64,000 nucleotides of DNA, from NCBI GenBank assembly GCA_008923285.1, contig WBSG01000027.1, forward strand, positions 124,001-188,000. The letters are read 5' to 3'. Under the pieces are notes generated by a model that searched no databases, was not told the origin of the DNA, and saw only the letters and a list, made by a program, of their open reading frames with translations. The stretch comes from Betaproteobacteria bacterium SCN2. GTDB lineage: Bacteria > Pseudomonadota > Gammaproteobacteria > Burkholderiales > Thiobacillaceae. This document shows positions 55,384 through 64,000 of this stretch, piece after piece (position 1 is the first letter of the stretch; each line of letters opens with the position of its first letter). The position numbers were made by a program, and so were the translations under genes.

Positions 55384-56421
55384 ATGAAAGAGCCTGCCAA
55401 GCCCGTCAGCGTCGCCATCCTCGCCTTTCCCGAGGCCACCGCCTCGCTCGTCTACGGCCTGTACGACATCTTCCTGTCGGCCGGCCGCGACTGGGGCCTC
55501 ATCGTCGACGGCCGTCCCGGACCCTCGCTCCTGCAGCCGCGCATCGTCGCGCGCAAGGCCGGGCCTTTGCAGGTCGCCAATGGCGTCACCCTCGTCGCCG
55601 AGGCGGCCTTCGACGAATTCGACATCCCCCACGTCGTGTGCGTGCCCGAAGTGGCGGTGCCGCCCGGCGCGCCGCTGGAAGGCCGCTTCACCGAAGAGGC
55701 CGCCTGGCTGCAGCGCTGCCACGCCAACGGCGCCACCCTCGCCACCGCATGTTCCGGCGCGCTGCTGCTGGGCGAGGCCGGCCTGCTCAAGGGACAGGAA
55801 GCGACCACGCACTGGGCCTACTGCGACATCCTCGCGCAACGCTATCCGGGCGTGACGGTGCGGCCGCAGCGCGCGCTGGTGGTATCGGGAGAAGGCCGCC
55901 TCGTCATGGCCGGCGGCGGCAGTTCCTGGCTCGACCTCGCGCTCTACCTCATCGCGCGCACCGCCGGCATCGAGCATGCCATGCATACCGCGCGCATCAA
56001 TCTCATCGACTGGCATGAAATCGGCCAGCAGCCCTTTGCGCGGCTGGCGCGCTCGCGCCAGTCGGAAGACGCCGTCATCGCCCGCTGCCAGAGCTGGATC
56101 GCCGAGCACTACCACGAACCCGCACCGGTCGCCGCCATGGTGCGGCTGTCGGGCATCGCCGAGCGTTCCTTCAAGAGACGGTTTTTGCAGGCCACCGGCA
56201 TGTCGCCGCTGGAATACGTGCACACGCTGAGACTGGAAGAAGCCAAGCAGATGCTGGAGGCAAGCGAGGAGTCCATCGAGGCCATCGCCAACGAAGTCGG
56301 CTACGAGGACGCCGGCTTCTTCAGCCGCCTGTTTCGCCGCAGCGTGGGCCTGCCGCCCGCGCAATACCGCAAGCGCTTCGGCGGCTTGCGCAAGGCATTG
56401 AAGGCGGACACGCAAAGCTGA
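55384..56421 (+). CDS. AraC/GlxA-family transcriptional regulator
   Basis: 345 residues. The N-terminal DJ-1/PfpI-like domain has the nucleophile-elbow motif ATACSGALLLGEAGLLKGQE and H-W-A-Y-C. The C-terminal AraC DNA-binding domain has two HTH motifs (MVRLSGIAERSFKRRFLQAT; IANEVGYEDAGFFSRLFRRS). Likely controls the divergent lipid hydroxylase; ligand unknown. Confidence 0.92.
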   Translation: MKEPAKPVSVAILAFPEATASLVYGLYDIFLSAGRDWGLIVDGRPGPSLLQPRIVARKAGPLQVANGVTLVAEAAFDEFDIPHVVCVPEVAVPPGAPLEGRFTEEAAWLQRCHANGATLATACSGALLLGEAGLLKGQEATTHWAYCDILAQRYPGVTVRPQRALVVSGEGRLVMAGGGSSWLDLALYLIARTAGIEHAMHTARINLIDWHEIGQQPFARLARSRQSEDAVIARCQSWIAEHYHEPAPVAAMVRLSGIAERSFKRRFLQATGMSPLEYVHTLRLEEAKQMLEASEESIEAIANEVGYEDAGFFSRLFRRSVGLPPAQYRKRFGGLRKALKADTQS

Positions 56422-56555
56422 GACCCCTCCACAGCTCCATTACAAACGGCAACCAAACAACAACCAGTTCAAAACAAGCCCGATACGATCGCCGCATAAC
56501 CTGTGCATACGGGTGCGGATAGGCCGCAACCCGCAACCACATCGAGGAGATCGTC

Positions 56556-56864
56556 ATGGAAACATTCGTCATTTTCCGCCTTCAAGGCTGGAAAACCCCG
56601 CAGGAACTCGAACTGGCCGCGCAGCGCTCGGCCAAAATCGGCAACGAGGAAATGCCCGACCGCGTGCGCTGGATCGGCACCTACGTGGTCACCGAGCCCG
56701 ACGGCCAGCTGGGCACGGTCTGCATCTACCAGGCCACCAATCCCGAAGACCTGCGCGAGCATGCCGCCAAGGTCGGCATCCCGGCCGACGAAATCTCGCC
56801 GGCCGTCAACACCGTGCGCGTGCGGCCAGACCCCGACCTGGCGCAGAAAGCCGAAGCAGCCTAG
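56556..56864 (+). CDS. DUF4242-type small protein
   Basis: 102 residues with the layout of the DUF4242 family: METFVIFRLQGWKTPQELEL, WIGTYVVTEPDGQLGTVCIY and DLREHAAKVGIPADEISPAV. These ferredoxin-fold proteins are annotated as possible metal-binding proteins. Here the metal-type residues Cys and His occur once each. GAGGAG precedes the ATG. Confidence 0.75.
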   Translation: METFVIFRLQGWKTPQELELAAQRSAKIGNEEMPDRVRWIGTYVVTEPDGQLGTVCIYQATNPEDLREHAAKVGIPADEISPAVNTVRVRPDPDLAQKAEAA

Positions 56865-56947
56865 TCTGTCGTCAATGAGGAATCCGCAGGCAAGACAGCC
56901 TGCGGGTTCCTCATGGCCCGTCCCTCGGTCAGCCGGGCCGCAATGCC

Positions 56948-57394
56948 TCAGTCCGCAATCTCCGGTTCGACCAGTTGCGCCAGCAACATGAGCGATTCCT
57001 GCCAGCCCAGATAACAGGCCTCGGCGGGAATCGCCTCGGGAATGCCTTCCTGCACCACGCTGAACTCGGTACCGCACGACACCGGCTTCAAGGTGACCGT
57101 CGTCATCATCTCCCCCGGCAGGCCGGGATCGTCGAAACTGTCGGTGATGCGGATACGCTCGTTCGGCACCAGCTCCACATATTTGCCGCCGAAGGAATGG
57201 GTCTTGCCCGTACTGAGGTTGGTGAACGACATTTTGTACGCACCGCCCACCCGCGCATCCAGCTCGTGCACCTTGCCGGTAAAGCCGTGCGGCGGCAGCC
57301 ATTTGACCATGGCATCGGGATCGAGATAGGCGCGATAGATGCGCTCGGCGGGCGCGCGCAGTACGCGGTGGAGGCGGACAGTGTGAGTGGGCAT
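56948..57394 (-). CDS. SRPBCC (AHSA1-type) domain protein
   Basis: 148 residues from the ATG at 57394, with GGAGG 8 bases upstream; a TTG two codons earlier is less likely. START-like fold: VLRAPAERIYRAYLDPDAMV, KWLPPHGFTGKVHELDARVG, YVELVPNERIRITDSFDDPG and a C-terminal helix GWQESLMLLAQLV. Binds hydrophobic ligands in related proteins; function here unknown. It converges on the DUF4242 gene. Confidence 0.85.
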   Translation of the reverse strand: MPTHTVRLHRVLRAPAERIYRAYLDPDAMVKWLPPHGFTGKVHELDARVGGAYKMSFTNLSTGKTHSFGGKYVELVPNERIRITDSFDDPGLPGEMMTTVTLKPVSCGTEFSVVQEGIPEAIPAEACYLGWQESLMLLAQLVEPEIAD

Positions 57395-57521
57395 GGTCAA
57401 TCCTCCTTTCGGCGGGAGATCAGGGGTGTGAAATAGAAATTGATCTCACCAGCATAGACCGATCGGTGTCTGAAAAATTAAATGATGCTGACCCCTTTAG
57501 TTGTTCTTTAGTTTGTTCAAT

Positions 57522-58367
57522 TCAGTCTGGCTTCTTTTTTCCATACAAAGTTACTGTAGTGCCAAGTCCAATCGAAATCCCCTTAATAATTGGGTTAACT
57601 ATTTCAATGCCATCACTAAACATATATCGATGTTTAACCGTCGGGGCTTCTTTAAGAGGTTCAAGTTCTGACGTTTTCACTGATCCCTCCTCAAGGAATT
57701 TCAAATAATTGGATGATTGTTTATCGCAAAACCTCATCAAATTATTAATTACCTCTCTCCCTCTCTCCGCACTTGCGTAATGCAGGGTAAAACCATCCGG
57801 TAAATATTGATCGCCAAAAATTGGCTCTAGTCTTTTATTGATCTTGTCATGGCGCCCAAGCTCAGAGTCGGTAATTAGCGCAATCTTTATAGGCTTAGAC
57901 TTATCAACGGCTCTGCTTATTTCAAGCGCCACTTTAAGCAAGCCAAGCATTTCGGGGTTTTCAGTTTCAGGGACGTTGTGGAATTCATATACATTTAATC
58001 TCCCATCACACTCAACAATAACCGCCTCCTCTTCTGAAACAAAACGACAATGAACAAAACAAGCTGCCGCAACTTCCTCATTGTTTATACTTTTTCTATT
58101 TGTATCCAATACCAAAACAGAGTCATATTTCATGAGTTCTTGCAGTCCGCTGATTGATACATGGCCCCCTGTTACCGTACACCGCGATTGGATTTTTGGC
58201 CCTTTAGGGCGAGCGTAATGTACAGCCCGATCCATGAATTCTGGTGTTATCGGATTTCCATCTTTACCGGTAAATATAATCTCTCCATCAGGCGTGATTG
58301 TGGCTTTTGCAGGCTTACTACCCTCCGGAAAATAGAATTCAATGCTGAGTTGAATTGGTTTAGACAT
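57522..58367 (-). CDS. AT-rich orphan gene of unknown function
   Basis: 281 residues from the ATG at 58367 (MSKPIQLSIEFYFPEGSKPA). The sequence is much AT-richer than any neighbour, with many A/T-ending codons, which points to recent transfer. Acidic patches suited to a nuclease-like or RNase-H-like core appear in DSVLVLDTNRKSINNEEVAA and KIALITDSELGRHDKINKRL; this is only a visual idea. A late segment SDGIEIVNPIIKGISIGLGT looks like a strand pair. It begins five bases after the MFS stop. No mobile-element genes flank it. Confidence 0.75.
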   Translation of the reverse strand: MSKPIQLSIEFYFPEGSKPAKATITPDGEIIFTGKDGNPITPEFMDRAVHYARPKGPKIQSRCTVTGGHVSISGLQELMKYDSVLVLDTNRKSINNEEVAAACFVHCRFVSEEEAVIVECDGRLNVYEFHNVPETENPEMLGLLKVALEISRAVDKSKPIKIALITDSELGRHDKINKRLEPIFGDQYLPDGFTLHYASAERGREVINNLMRFCDKQSSNYLKFLEEGSVKTSELEPLKEAPTVKHRYMFSDGIEIVNPIIKGISIGLGTTVTLYGKKKPD

Positions 58368-58372
58368 ACAAC

Positions 58373-59659
58373 TTAAGCGACTCGATACCTCAACCGGCAA
58401 TAAGTCTCCCGCGTCAGCGCCACGCTGACCACCCCCACCAGCGCACTGACCGCCAGCCAGAAGAACGCTGCGTGATAGGCGGCGGCATCGTAGATGCGCG
58501 CGCCTTCGAGCATGACGCCCTTCCAGTTCCTATCGAGTATCCAGCCCATGCCGCTTTGCTGGATGGCGGCGAAGCCGAGCACGGACATGTTGACCACGCC
58601 GGCAACGGTGCCGGAAGCGCCGGGGTGGTTGACCTCGCGCGCGAAGGCGAAGCCGATGATGAGGCTGCCGGCGGTGAAGCCGATGGCCGCGAACAGCAGG
58701 GTGCGCAGCGCCGGCGACAGTTCGCTGAAGTAGAGAAAAACCAGCCAGCACGATGCATTGACGATGGCGGCGCCCAGATAAGGCAGCTTGCGCCGGCCGA
58801 TGCGGTCGGACAGCGCGCCCAGCAGCGGGCCGCCGATGGCGAAGCCGATGAGCATGGCAGTGGTGTAGCCCGCTGCGGCGCTGCGTTCCATGCCGTGCAC
58901 CTGAACCAGATAGGGTACGCCCCACAGGCCGGCGAAGGTGAGCACGGGCGCGGCGATGAGGCCGCCGGCGAAGAACAGCGGCCAGGTCTCGCGCTGGGCG
59001 ATGACGAGCTTCAGGCTGCGCGAGGCGCTCATGTCCTTGAAGGCCTCGGGATGGGCGTGGGTGGCGTAGCCGCGCTCGCCGGGATCGTCGCGCACCCACA
59101 GCCAGACCATGCCGGCGAGCAGCAGCGTCGCCGCCGCGCAGATCAGCATGGCCATGCGCCAGCCCATGCCGGCCACGGCTTCGGACAACGGCACGCCGGC
59201 GAGGATGCCGCCGAGGTTGCCGATGAGCAGGGATACGCCGGTCACGGTGGCAAAGCGGTTGGCGGGGAACCAGTGGCCGGCGAGCTTCATGCAGGCGACG
59301 AAGGCGACGGCGACCGAGGCGCCGACAAGGCCGCGACCGAGATAGGCGAGCCACAAGCTATCCGCCTGCGCGAACAGGAAGATGCCGAGTGCTGCGGCGA
59401 GCGCCGCCAATGCGCCCACGCGGCGCGGACCGATGGCGTCCGACATCAGCCCGCTGGGAATCTGCATGGCGGCGTAGGTGTAGAAGTAGATGGCGGAGAG
59501 GTTGCCGAGCAGGGTGGCGGCGATGTTGAAATCGCGCATCAGCTCGTCCACCATCACCGCCGGCGCGACGCGCTGGAAGAAACCGACGAAGTAGAGGCTG
59601 GCGAGCAGTCCCCAGGTCAGCCAGGCCAGCGTAACCGGCGGCAGGCGGCTGTCCTTCAC
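58373..59659 (-). CDS. MFS transporter, probably for lactate or a related carboxylate
   Basis: 428 residues with 12 membrane segments and the major-facilitator loop motif in the first half (SDAIGPRRVGALAA), repeated in the second (GALSDRIGRRKLPYLGA). The GTG start overlaps the lutC stop as GTGA, so it belongs to the lut operon. That suggests uptake of L-lactate or another 2-hydroxy acid; substrate inferred from context. Confidence 0.88.
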   Translation of the reverse strand: MKDSRLPPVTLAWLTWGLLASLYFVGFFQRVAPAVMVDELMRDFNIAATLLGNLSAIYFYTYAAMQIPSGLMSDAIGPRRVGALAALAAALGIFLFAQADSLWLAYLGRGLVGASVAVAFVACMKLAGHWFPANRFATVTGVSLLIGNLGGILAGVPLSEAVAGMGWRMAMLICAAATLLLAGMVWLWVRDDPGERGYATHAHPEAFKDMSASRSLKLVIAQRETWPLFFAGGLIAAPVLTFAGLWGVPYLVQVHGMERSAAAGYTTAMLIGFAIGGPLLGALSDRIGRRKLPYLGAAIVNASCWLVFLYFSELSPALRTLLFAAIGFTAGSLIIGFAFAREVNHPGASGTVAGVVNMSVLGFAAIQQSGMGWILDRNWKGVMLEGARIYDAAAYHAAFFWLAVSALVGVVSVALTRETYCRLRYRVA

Positions 59660-60309
59660 GCCCCGCCCTGCAGCAAGAGCACGTGCAAGCGGCGCGGGCC
59701 GTGCGCGCCGAGCTGGATGGTCTGCTCGACGTCGGCGGTGCGCGAGGGGCCGGTGACGATGTTGGTGGCGCGCGGCATGGCGCCGCGCTCCTCGCGCAAC
59801 AGCGCCCAGGCGTCTTCCATGCGCGGCAGGATTCTGTTTTCCGGCAGCACGCAGAGGAAATCATCGGGCAGGAAATTTAATGTGGTGGGGCTGTCGGGCC
59901 CAGCCAATAGTACGAGGCTGCCGGTTTCGGCGATGGCGCAGAAGGCGACGGCGAGGCTCACGCGGTCTTCACCCACTGCGCGGCGACGTTCTGCCTGAAA
60001 ACCGTCCGGCCAGGTTATGCCCTCCAGCAGCGGATGCGGAGCAACGCACAAGCGCTGCGGCAGGTTTTGCCCGGCGAGGTAGTCGGCCACCGCCTGCGCG
60101 ATATTTTCTTTCGAGGCGACTTCGGCCCAGGTGCCGACGACTTTTTCCAGTTTTTCGATGAAGCGCTCGCGCGGCGATGCTTCCCACTGCGGCTGCGGGC
60201 CGCGCGCGTGGGCTTCGATGCGTTGCAGGATCTCCGGCGCATCAGCGGCAGCTTCGTGCGCGAGGCTTCTGGAAATGCGGGCGAGGATGGCGGCGCGGCT
60301 GTCGCTCAT
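59656..60309 (-). CDS. lutC: LutC-type subunit of L-lactate oxidation complex
   Basis: 217 residues from the ATG at 60309. DUF162 fold with VAFCAIAETGSLVLLAGPDS, TLNFLPDDFLCVLPENRILP and the end motif ATNIVTGPSRTADVEQTIQL followed by GAHGPRRLHVLLL. Works with LutA and LutB to oxidise L-lactate to pyruvate in the cytoplasm. Overlaps lutB as ATGA. Confidence 0.92.
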   Translation of the reverse strand: MSDSRAAILARISRSLAHEAAADAPEILQRIEAHARGPQPQWEASPRERFIEKLEKVVGTWAEVASKENIAQAVADYLAGQNLPQRLCVAPHPLLEGITWPDGFQAERRRAVGEDRVSLAVAFCAIAETGSLVLLAGPDSPTTLNFLPDDFLCVLPENRILPRMEDAWALLREERGAMPRATNIVTGPSRTADVEQTIQLGAHGPRRLHVLLLQGGA

Positions 60310-61724
60310 GATCTTTTCCCCTGCTTCCATTGCGCCATGAAGGTGTCACCCTGCGGCGCCGGCAGGTCGCGCGCCGCGGTCCAGGCCTGCGCGAACAGCA
60401 AGCTGCGGAAGCGGCCCTTGCCGCCGGCGAGAAGATTCAGGAGCTTGATGACTATGCGCGTGGCCTGACGATACAACTCGGGCCGCCTGGCGAAAAAGGC
60501 CCAGGCCGCCAGCGCCCAGCGCGCGCGCGGCGGGGTGAGCCGTTGCGCGAATTCCTGGCGGCGATGCTCGCGCAGCAGCTTCGGCAACGGAATGGACATG
60601 GGGCAGACTTCCTCGCAGCGCCCGCACAGGGTGGAGGCGTTGGGCAGCGGCCTGCCCTCTTGCAGGCCCACCATCAAGGGCGTGAGCACCGCGCCCATCG
60701 GGCCGGGATAGACCCAGCCGTAGGCGTGGCCGCCGACCGCGCTGTATACCGGGCAATGGTTGAGGCAGGCGCCGCAGCGGATGCAGCGCAGCATCTCGTG
60801 GTAGTCGCCGCCCAGCATGCGGCTGCGGCCGTTGTCGACCAGCACCACGTGGAATTGCTCGGGGCCGTCCGGATCGTCCGCGCGGCGCGGGCCAGTGAAG
60901 AAGGTGGTGTAGGAGGTGATCTCCTGCCCGGTGGCGCTGCGCGCCAGCAACCGCAGCAGCACCGAAGTATCTTCCAGCGTCGGCACCACTTTCTCGATGC
61001 TGGCGAGCACGATGTGCATGCGCGGCAACGTGGCGGAAAGGTCGCCGTTGCCCTCGTTGGTGACGATGACGGTGGAGCCGGTTTCGGCGATGAGGAAGTT
61101 GGCGCCGGTGATGCCGACGTCGGCGGCGAGGAATTTCTCGCGCAGCACCTGGCGCGCTTCATCCACGATTTGCGGCACGGTTTGCAGTGGGCGCGTAAGT
61201 CCGGACTGGTGGTGCAGCTTCTCGAACAGCTCGGCAATCTGGCCGCGCGTCTTGTGCACCGCCGGCGCGATGATGTGGCTGGGCGGCTCGTGCGCGATCT
61301 GGATGATGTATTCGCCGAGGTCGGTCTCGACCACTTCGAAGCCGGCGGATTCGAGCGCGTCGTTGATGGCGATCTCCTCGCCCACCATGGACTTGCCCTT
61401 GGCGACCATTTTCGCGTTGGCCTGCTTGCAGATGTCCAGCACCGCGGCGCAGGCCTGTTCGGGGCTTTCCGCCCAGTGCACGCTGCCGCCGCTTGCCATT
61501 ACCTGCTGCTCGAAGCGCAAAAGATAATGGTCGAGGTTGGCGAGGGTGTGGTCCTTGATGCGCTTGCCCGCCTCGCGCAGCGCCTGGAACTCGGGCAGGG
61601 AGTCGATGGCGGCGCGGCGCTTGTCGACGAAGCCGACGCCGGCCTTGGCCAGCGCCTGCTGCAAAGTCCTGTCGTGCAGGGCGCGATGGGCGTTGGCGGA
61701 GAAGGCGTGCGCAGTCGGCTTCAT
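60306..61724 (-). CDS. lutB: LutB-type iron-sulfur subunit of L-lactate oxidation complex
   Basis: 472 residues from the ATG at 61724. DUF162 part (FLIAETGSTVIVTNEGNGDL, TSYTTFFTGPRRADDPDGPE) plus two [4Fe-4S] motifs: CIRCGACLNHCPVY and CGRCEEVCPMSIPLPKLLRE. Electrons from lactate pass through these clusters. The overlap with lutA as ATGA shows coupling. Confidence 0.94.
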   Translation of the reverse strand: MKPTAHAFSANAHRALHDRTLQQALAKAGVGFVDKRRAAIDSLPEFQALREAGKRIKDHTLANLDHYLLRFEQQVMASGGSVHWAESPEQACAAVLDICKQANAKMVAKGKSMVGEEIAINDALESAGFEVVETDLGEYIIQIAHEPPSHIIAPAVHKTRGQIAELFEKLHHQSGLTRPLQTVPQIVDEARQVLREKFLAADVGITGANFLIAETGSTVIVTNEGNGDLSATLPRMHIVLASIEKVVPTLEDTSVLLRLLARSATGQEITSYTTFFTGPRRADDPDGPEQFHVVLVDNGRSRMLGGDYHEMLRCIRCGACLNHCPVYSAVGGHAYGWVYPGPMGAVLTPLMVGLQEGRPLPNASTLCGRCEEVCPMSIPLPKLLREHRRQEFAQRLTPPRARWALAAWAFFARRPELYRQATRIVIKLLNLLAGGKGRFRSLLFAQAWTAARDLPAPQGDTFMAQWKQGKRS

Positions 61725-62476
61725 GGCTTGTCGGGCTCGCCGATGGCCGGGGCCTCGGTCATGCCGGCCAGCACTTCGGCCAGGTGGTACACGCGCACCG
61801 GGCTGCCCATGCGCTTCAGGCGCCCGGCGATGTTCATCAGGCAACCGATGTCGCCGGAGACCAGCAGGTCGGCGCCGCTGGCGGCGACCGCTTCGGCCTT
61901 GTCCGACACCATGCGCCCGGAAATGTCCGGGTACTTCACGCAGAAAGTGCCACCGAAGCCGCAGCAGGCCTCCGCGTCCTTGAGTTCGACCCGTTCGAGC
62001 CCGGACACTTTATCCAGCAGCGCGCGCGGCTGGGCGAGCACGCCCAACTCGCGCCGCGCCGAGCAGGCGTCATGCATCGCCACCTTGCCGGCAAAGCTCG
62101 CGTCGATGAAGTCATCGCCGCCGTGCTCGGCAAGGAAAGCGGAAAGCTCGCGCGTGCGCGCGGCCAGGGTTTCGGCCTTGGCCTGCCACAGCGGCTCGGC
62201 CTTGAAGAGTTCGGGATAGTGCGTGATCAGCATGCCGGCGCAGGAGCCGGAAGGCACGACGACGTGATCGTAAAAAGCCAGGGCGTCGATGAGCGGGCGC
62301 GCCAGTTCGCGCGCGGTGTTGAAGTCGCCGCTGTTGTAGGCCGGCTGGCCGCAGCAGGTCTGCGCCGGCGGCACCAAGACCTCCGCGCCCAGGCGCTCCA
62401 GCAGCTTGACTGCGGCAAAGCCGGCGCTGGGCCGGAACAGGTCCACAAGACAGGTGACGAACAGGGCGACGCGCAT
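61721..62476 (-). CDS. lutA: LutA-type CCG-domain subunit of L-lactate oxidation complex
   Basis: 251 residues. Two CCG domains: PAQTCCGQPAYNSGD near residue 42 and EACCGFGGTFCVKYPDIS near 168, with further cysteines in PSGSCAGML and SGDIGCLMN, the pattern that binds a non-cubane cluster. First gene of the lutABC-MFS operon. The 120 bases upstream presumably hold the promoter. Confidence 0.94.
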   Translation of the reverse strand: MRVALFVTCLVDLFRPSAGFAAVKLLERLGAEVLVPPAQTCCGQPAYNSGDFNTARELARPLIDALAFYDHVVVPSGSCAGMLITHYPELFKAEPLWQAKAETLAARTRELSAFLAEHGGDDFIDASFAGKVAMHDACSARRELGVLAQPRALLDKVSGLERVELKDAEACCGFGGTFCVKYPDISGRMVSDKAEAVAASGADLLVSGDIGCLMNIAGRLKRMGSPVRVYHLAEVLAGMTEAPAIGEPDKP

Positions 62477-62600
62477 GGGCAGATCCGCAAAGGGCTTGGG
62501 GCTATGTTAGTGGAAGTCGGCGGCGCGGCAAACCCGGGCCAGCCGCCGATTCTTTCCCCGCCTCACGCGGCCCGCGTCACGGCCCCGGCGCCCGCGCAGC

Positions 62601-63047
62601 CTACAGCTTGCGCGCGTTGCAGCGGCCGGGGCGCGACCATTGGGCAGCCATGATGTCCGTGGCCGAGGAAGGCATGGCCAGAATCATGCTGCTCTCCAGC
62701 GTGTAGCGATCGATGACGATCTCGAGCACCGCCCGAGCGTCCGGCAGATCCTGGACATTGAGCGAGGAGGCGATGATCTTGACACTGTCCCGGCTGCTGA
62801 ACAGGGTGAGCTTGGGAAACATGACGGCCTGGATGTTGTTGGGGTCGCTGTGGCTGGCAACTTCAGTAGCGGCGTCGATGCTGAAATAGGCCGGCTCGGC
62901 CGCCTTGCCATAGATCCCTTCCAGCACCGTTGAAGTGGCGCCCTGGTACTTGACGGGCTCGTCCCAATGGCAGGCGACCTCGACCGGCACGGCGAACGCC
63001 GGGGCCGTGAGGACGAACAGGGCGGCGATTGCGATTTTCCGGATCAC
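62601..63047 (-). CDS. Small exported protein, unknown function
   Basis: 148 residues. Signal peptide (RKIAIAALFVLTAPAFAVPV) then a beta-rich mature part with one cysteine in VACHWDEPVK and another near the end (GRCNARKL), possibly a disulfide. Motifs such as ASHSDPNNIQAVMFPKLTLF and LEIVIDRYTLESSMILAMPS are not familiar. It is a monocistronic unit divergent from the remnant region to the right. Confidence 0.75.
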   Translation of the reverse strand: MIRKIAIAALFVLTAPAFAVPVEVACHWDEPVKYQGATSTVLEGIYGKAAEPAYFSIDAATEVASHSDPNNIQAVMFPKLTLFSSRDSVKIIASSLNVQDLPDARAVLEIVIDRYTLESSMILAMPSSATDIMAAQWSRPGRCNARKL

Positions 63048-63478
63048 GATGCGTTTCCTTTCTGTCTGGGTAACACTTGGATATTAGACGCGCAATGCGT
63101 CTGCGCAATCGCCGTCAGTCGGCCGCGAGCACGCCCAGCGCATCGGCGACACGGCGCTCAAGGCCTGCTGCTCGCAGTACATACTGTCCGGCGTCGAGGA
63201 CAAGCGCTCCGTCAACGTTATCGGCGGGCTGGTGAGCGGGGTCCAGGGCCGGCGCACCGGCGAGGCGCTGCTGCCGCTGACGGTTTGACGGGAGAAATCA
63301 TCATGGCCAGCCACTGCCCTGCGACTTCGACACCCTTCGCGACCAGGTGCGCGCCACTTACGAACGCATCGCCAGCCATCCCGAAGGCGACTTCCAGTTC
63401 CAGCGCACCCTGGGCTTATACGAACGGCAGGGCTTTCCCATCGGGCTGGCGCAAACTGAAACCGGGTTTGCGCCAGCC
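63048..63478 (+). pseudogene. Region of gene remnants
   Basis: No intact gene. Around 63136-63288 a frame reads GDTALKACCSQYILSGVEDK and ends at a TGA, like the tail of a gene without its start. From about 63303 another frame reads CDFDTLRDQVRATYERIASH and PEGDFQF, which resembles the beginning of a SAM-dependent methyltransferase, but its only nearby ATG is in a different frame and the similarity stops within about 45 residues. Identification is tentative. Confidence 0.4.
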
Positions 63479-64000
63479 TCAGCCGAGCGTGGTATCCAGC
63501 ACCATCATCAGCGCGAAGCCGGCCATGAGGCCGAGCGTGGCCGGAGTCTGGTGGCCGTTGCGATGGGTTTCCGGAATCACTTCGTGGCTGACGACGAAAA
63601 TCATGGCGCCGGCGGCAAGCCCGAGGCCAATCGGATAGGCGAGCGCCAGCCCGCTGGCGAGGCCGATGCCGAGCAGCGCACCGGCGGGCTCCATCAGGCC
63701 GCTCAACGCGGCCACGCCCACCGCGCGCGACGGCGCGAGGCCGGCGGCTTTCAAGGCCATGGCCACGGCCAGGCCTTCCGGGATGTCCTGCAGTGCGATG
63801 GCCATGGTGAGCGGCAGCCCCACGCCAAGGTCGCCATTTGCAAACGATACGCCGATGGCCATGCCCTCGGGCAGGTTGTGCAGGGCGATGGCGAACACGA
63901 ACAGCCAGACCCGCGAGACGCGGCCACAGCCGGCGCCGCAGGGTCCGCCGTGCTCGTGCTCGTGCGGGGTGAACTGGTCGAGCCCCAACATCAGGAGCAC
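63479..64000 (-). CDS. ZIP-family metal transporter (partial, cut by the window end)
   Basis: At least 173 C-terminal residues. A histidine/cysteine-rich variable loop (PHEHEHGGPCGAGCGRV) is followed by the ZIP signatures ALHNLPEGMAIGVSFANGD and ALQDIPEGLAVAMALKAAG, which form the binuclear metal site. ZIP proteins import zinc, iron or manganese into the cytoplasm. The N-terminal segments lie outside the window. Confidence 0.9.
   Translation of the reverse strand: MLLMLGLDQFTPHEHEHGGPCGAGCGRVSRVWLFVFAIALHNLPEGMAIGVSFANGDLGVGLPLTMAIALQDIPEGLAVAMALKAAGLAPSRAVGVAALSGLMEPAGALLGIGLASGLALAYPIGLGLAAGAMIFVVSHEVIPETHRNGHQTPATLGLMAGFALMMVLDTTLG

Overview
The window is a GC-rich stretch of a proteobacterial chromosome. 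It most likely comes from a chemolithotrophic, sulfur-oxidising betaproteobacterium of the Nitrosomonadales type (Thiobacillus/Sulfuricella-like). The evidence is a complete oxidative (reverse) dissimilatory sulfite reductase locus in the order dsrABEFHCMKLJOPNR-cysG, proteobacterial housekeeping blocks (rimP-nusA-infB-rbfA-truB, rpsO-pnp, dksA, folD), a CbbY-like phosphatase and several clearly separated operons. The organism name is an inference.

Layout. 1-1146: end of a TauE/SafE-type anion exporter and two small genes. 1143-15546 (minus strand): the reverse Dsr locus, reading right to left from dsrA to dsrR and the siroheme synthase cysG. It makes the sulfite reductase (DsrAB), the sulfur relay (DsrEFH, DsrC), the membrane electron-transfer complex (DsrMKJOP), the NAD(P)H-linked iron-sulfur flavoprotein (DsrL) and siroheme cofactor functions (DsrN, CysG). 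Stable hairpins divide it into blocks. 15547-15925: a divergent promoter region with a 28-nt inverted repeat. 15926-21436 (plus strand): a tightly packed eight-gene operon facing away from dsrA. It encodes an orphan Cas6/Cmx6-like RAMP protein, a DsrC paralogue lacking both redox cysteines, a two-domain rhodanese, a TauD-type oxygenase, an HTH-coiled-coil-2Fe-2S-reductase fusion and three proteins I do not recognise. There is no CRISPR array and no other cas gene. This is the best candidate here for an undescribed system; I infer an RNA- or sulfur-related modification or regulatory pathway linked to sulfur oxidation.

21451-30627: an unknown 497-residue protein, tRNA-Ser with a broken partial duplicate, a radical SAM gene, acpS-nagZ-cation exporter-uracil-DNA glycosylase-tautomerase, uvrC, pgsA and tRNA-Gly/Cys/Leu. 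30711-43913: the transcription/translation block from rimP to pnp, interrupted between truB and rpsO by a small secreted protein and a 1116-residue trimeric autotransporter adhesin on the other strand. 43989-47555: an Ala/Pro/Thr-rich protein, dksA with a companion gene, a cbbY-like gene, folD and tRNA-Pro/Arg/His. 48081-51821: a truncated haemoglobin, a PyrR-like protein, a Tat-exported aldo/keto reductase and small unknowns. 51938-54489: a LysR regulator divergent from another DsrC paralogue (one cysteine left), an HPP membrane protein and a degenerate response-regulator receiver, with a clear operator-like palindrome between the divergent genes. 54494-57394: lipid hydroxylase, AraC-type regulator and small proteins. 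57522-58367: an AT-rich orphan gene, probably acquired. 58373-62476: MFS transporter and lutCBA (lactate oxidation). 62601-64000: a secreted protein, gene remnants and a ZIP metal transporter cut by the window end.

A family of purine-arm/pyrimidine-arm inverted repeats recurs in seven intergenic gaps across the window, two of them inside the dsr locus. Functions are called from recognised motifs and gene order only; no database search was possible.
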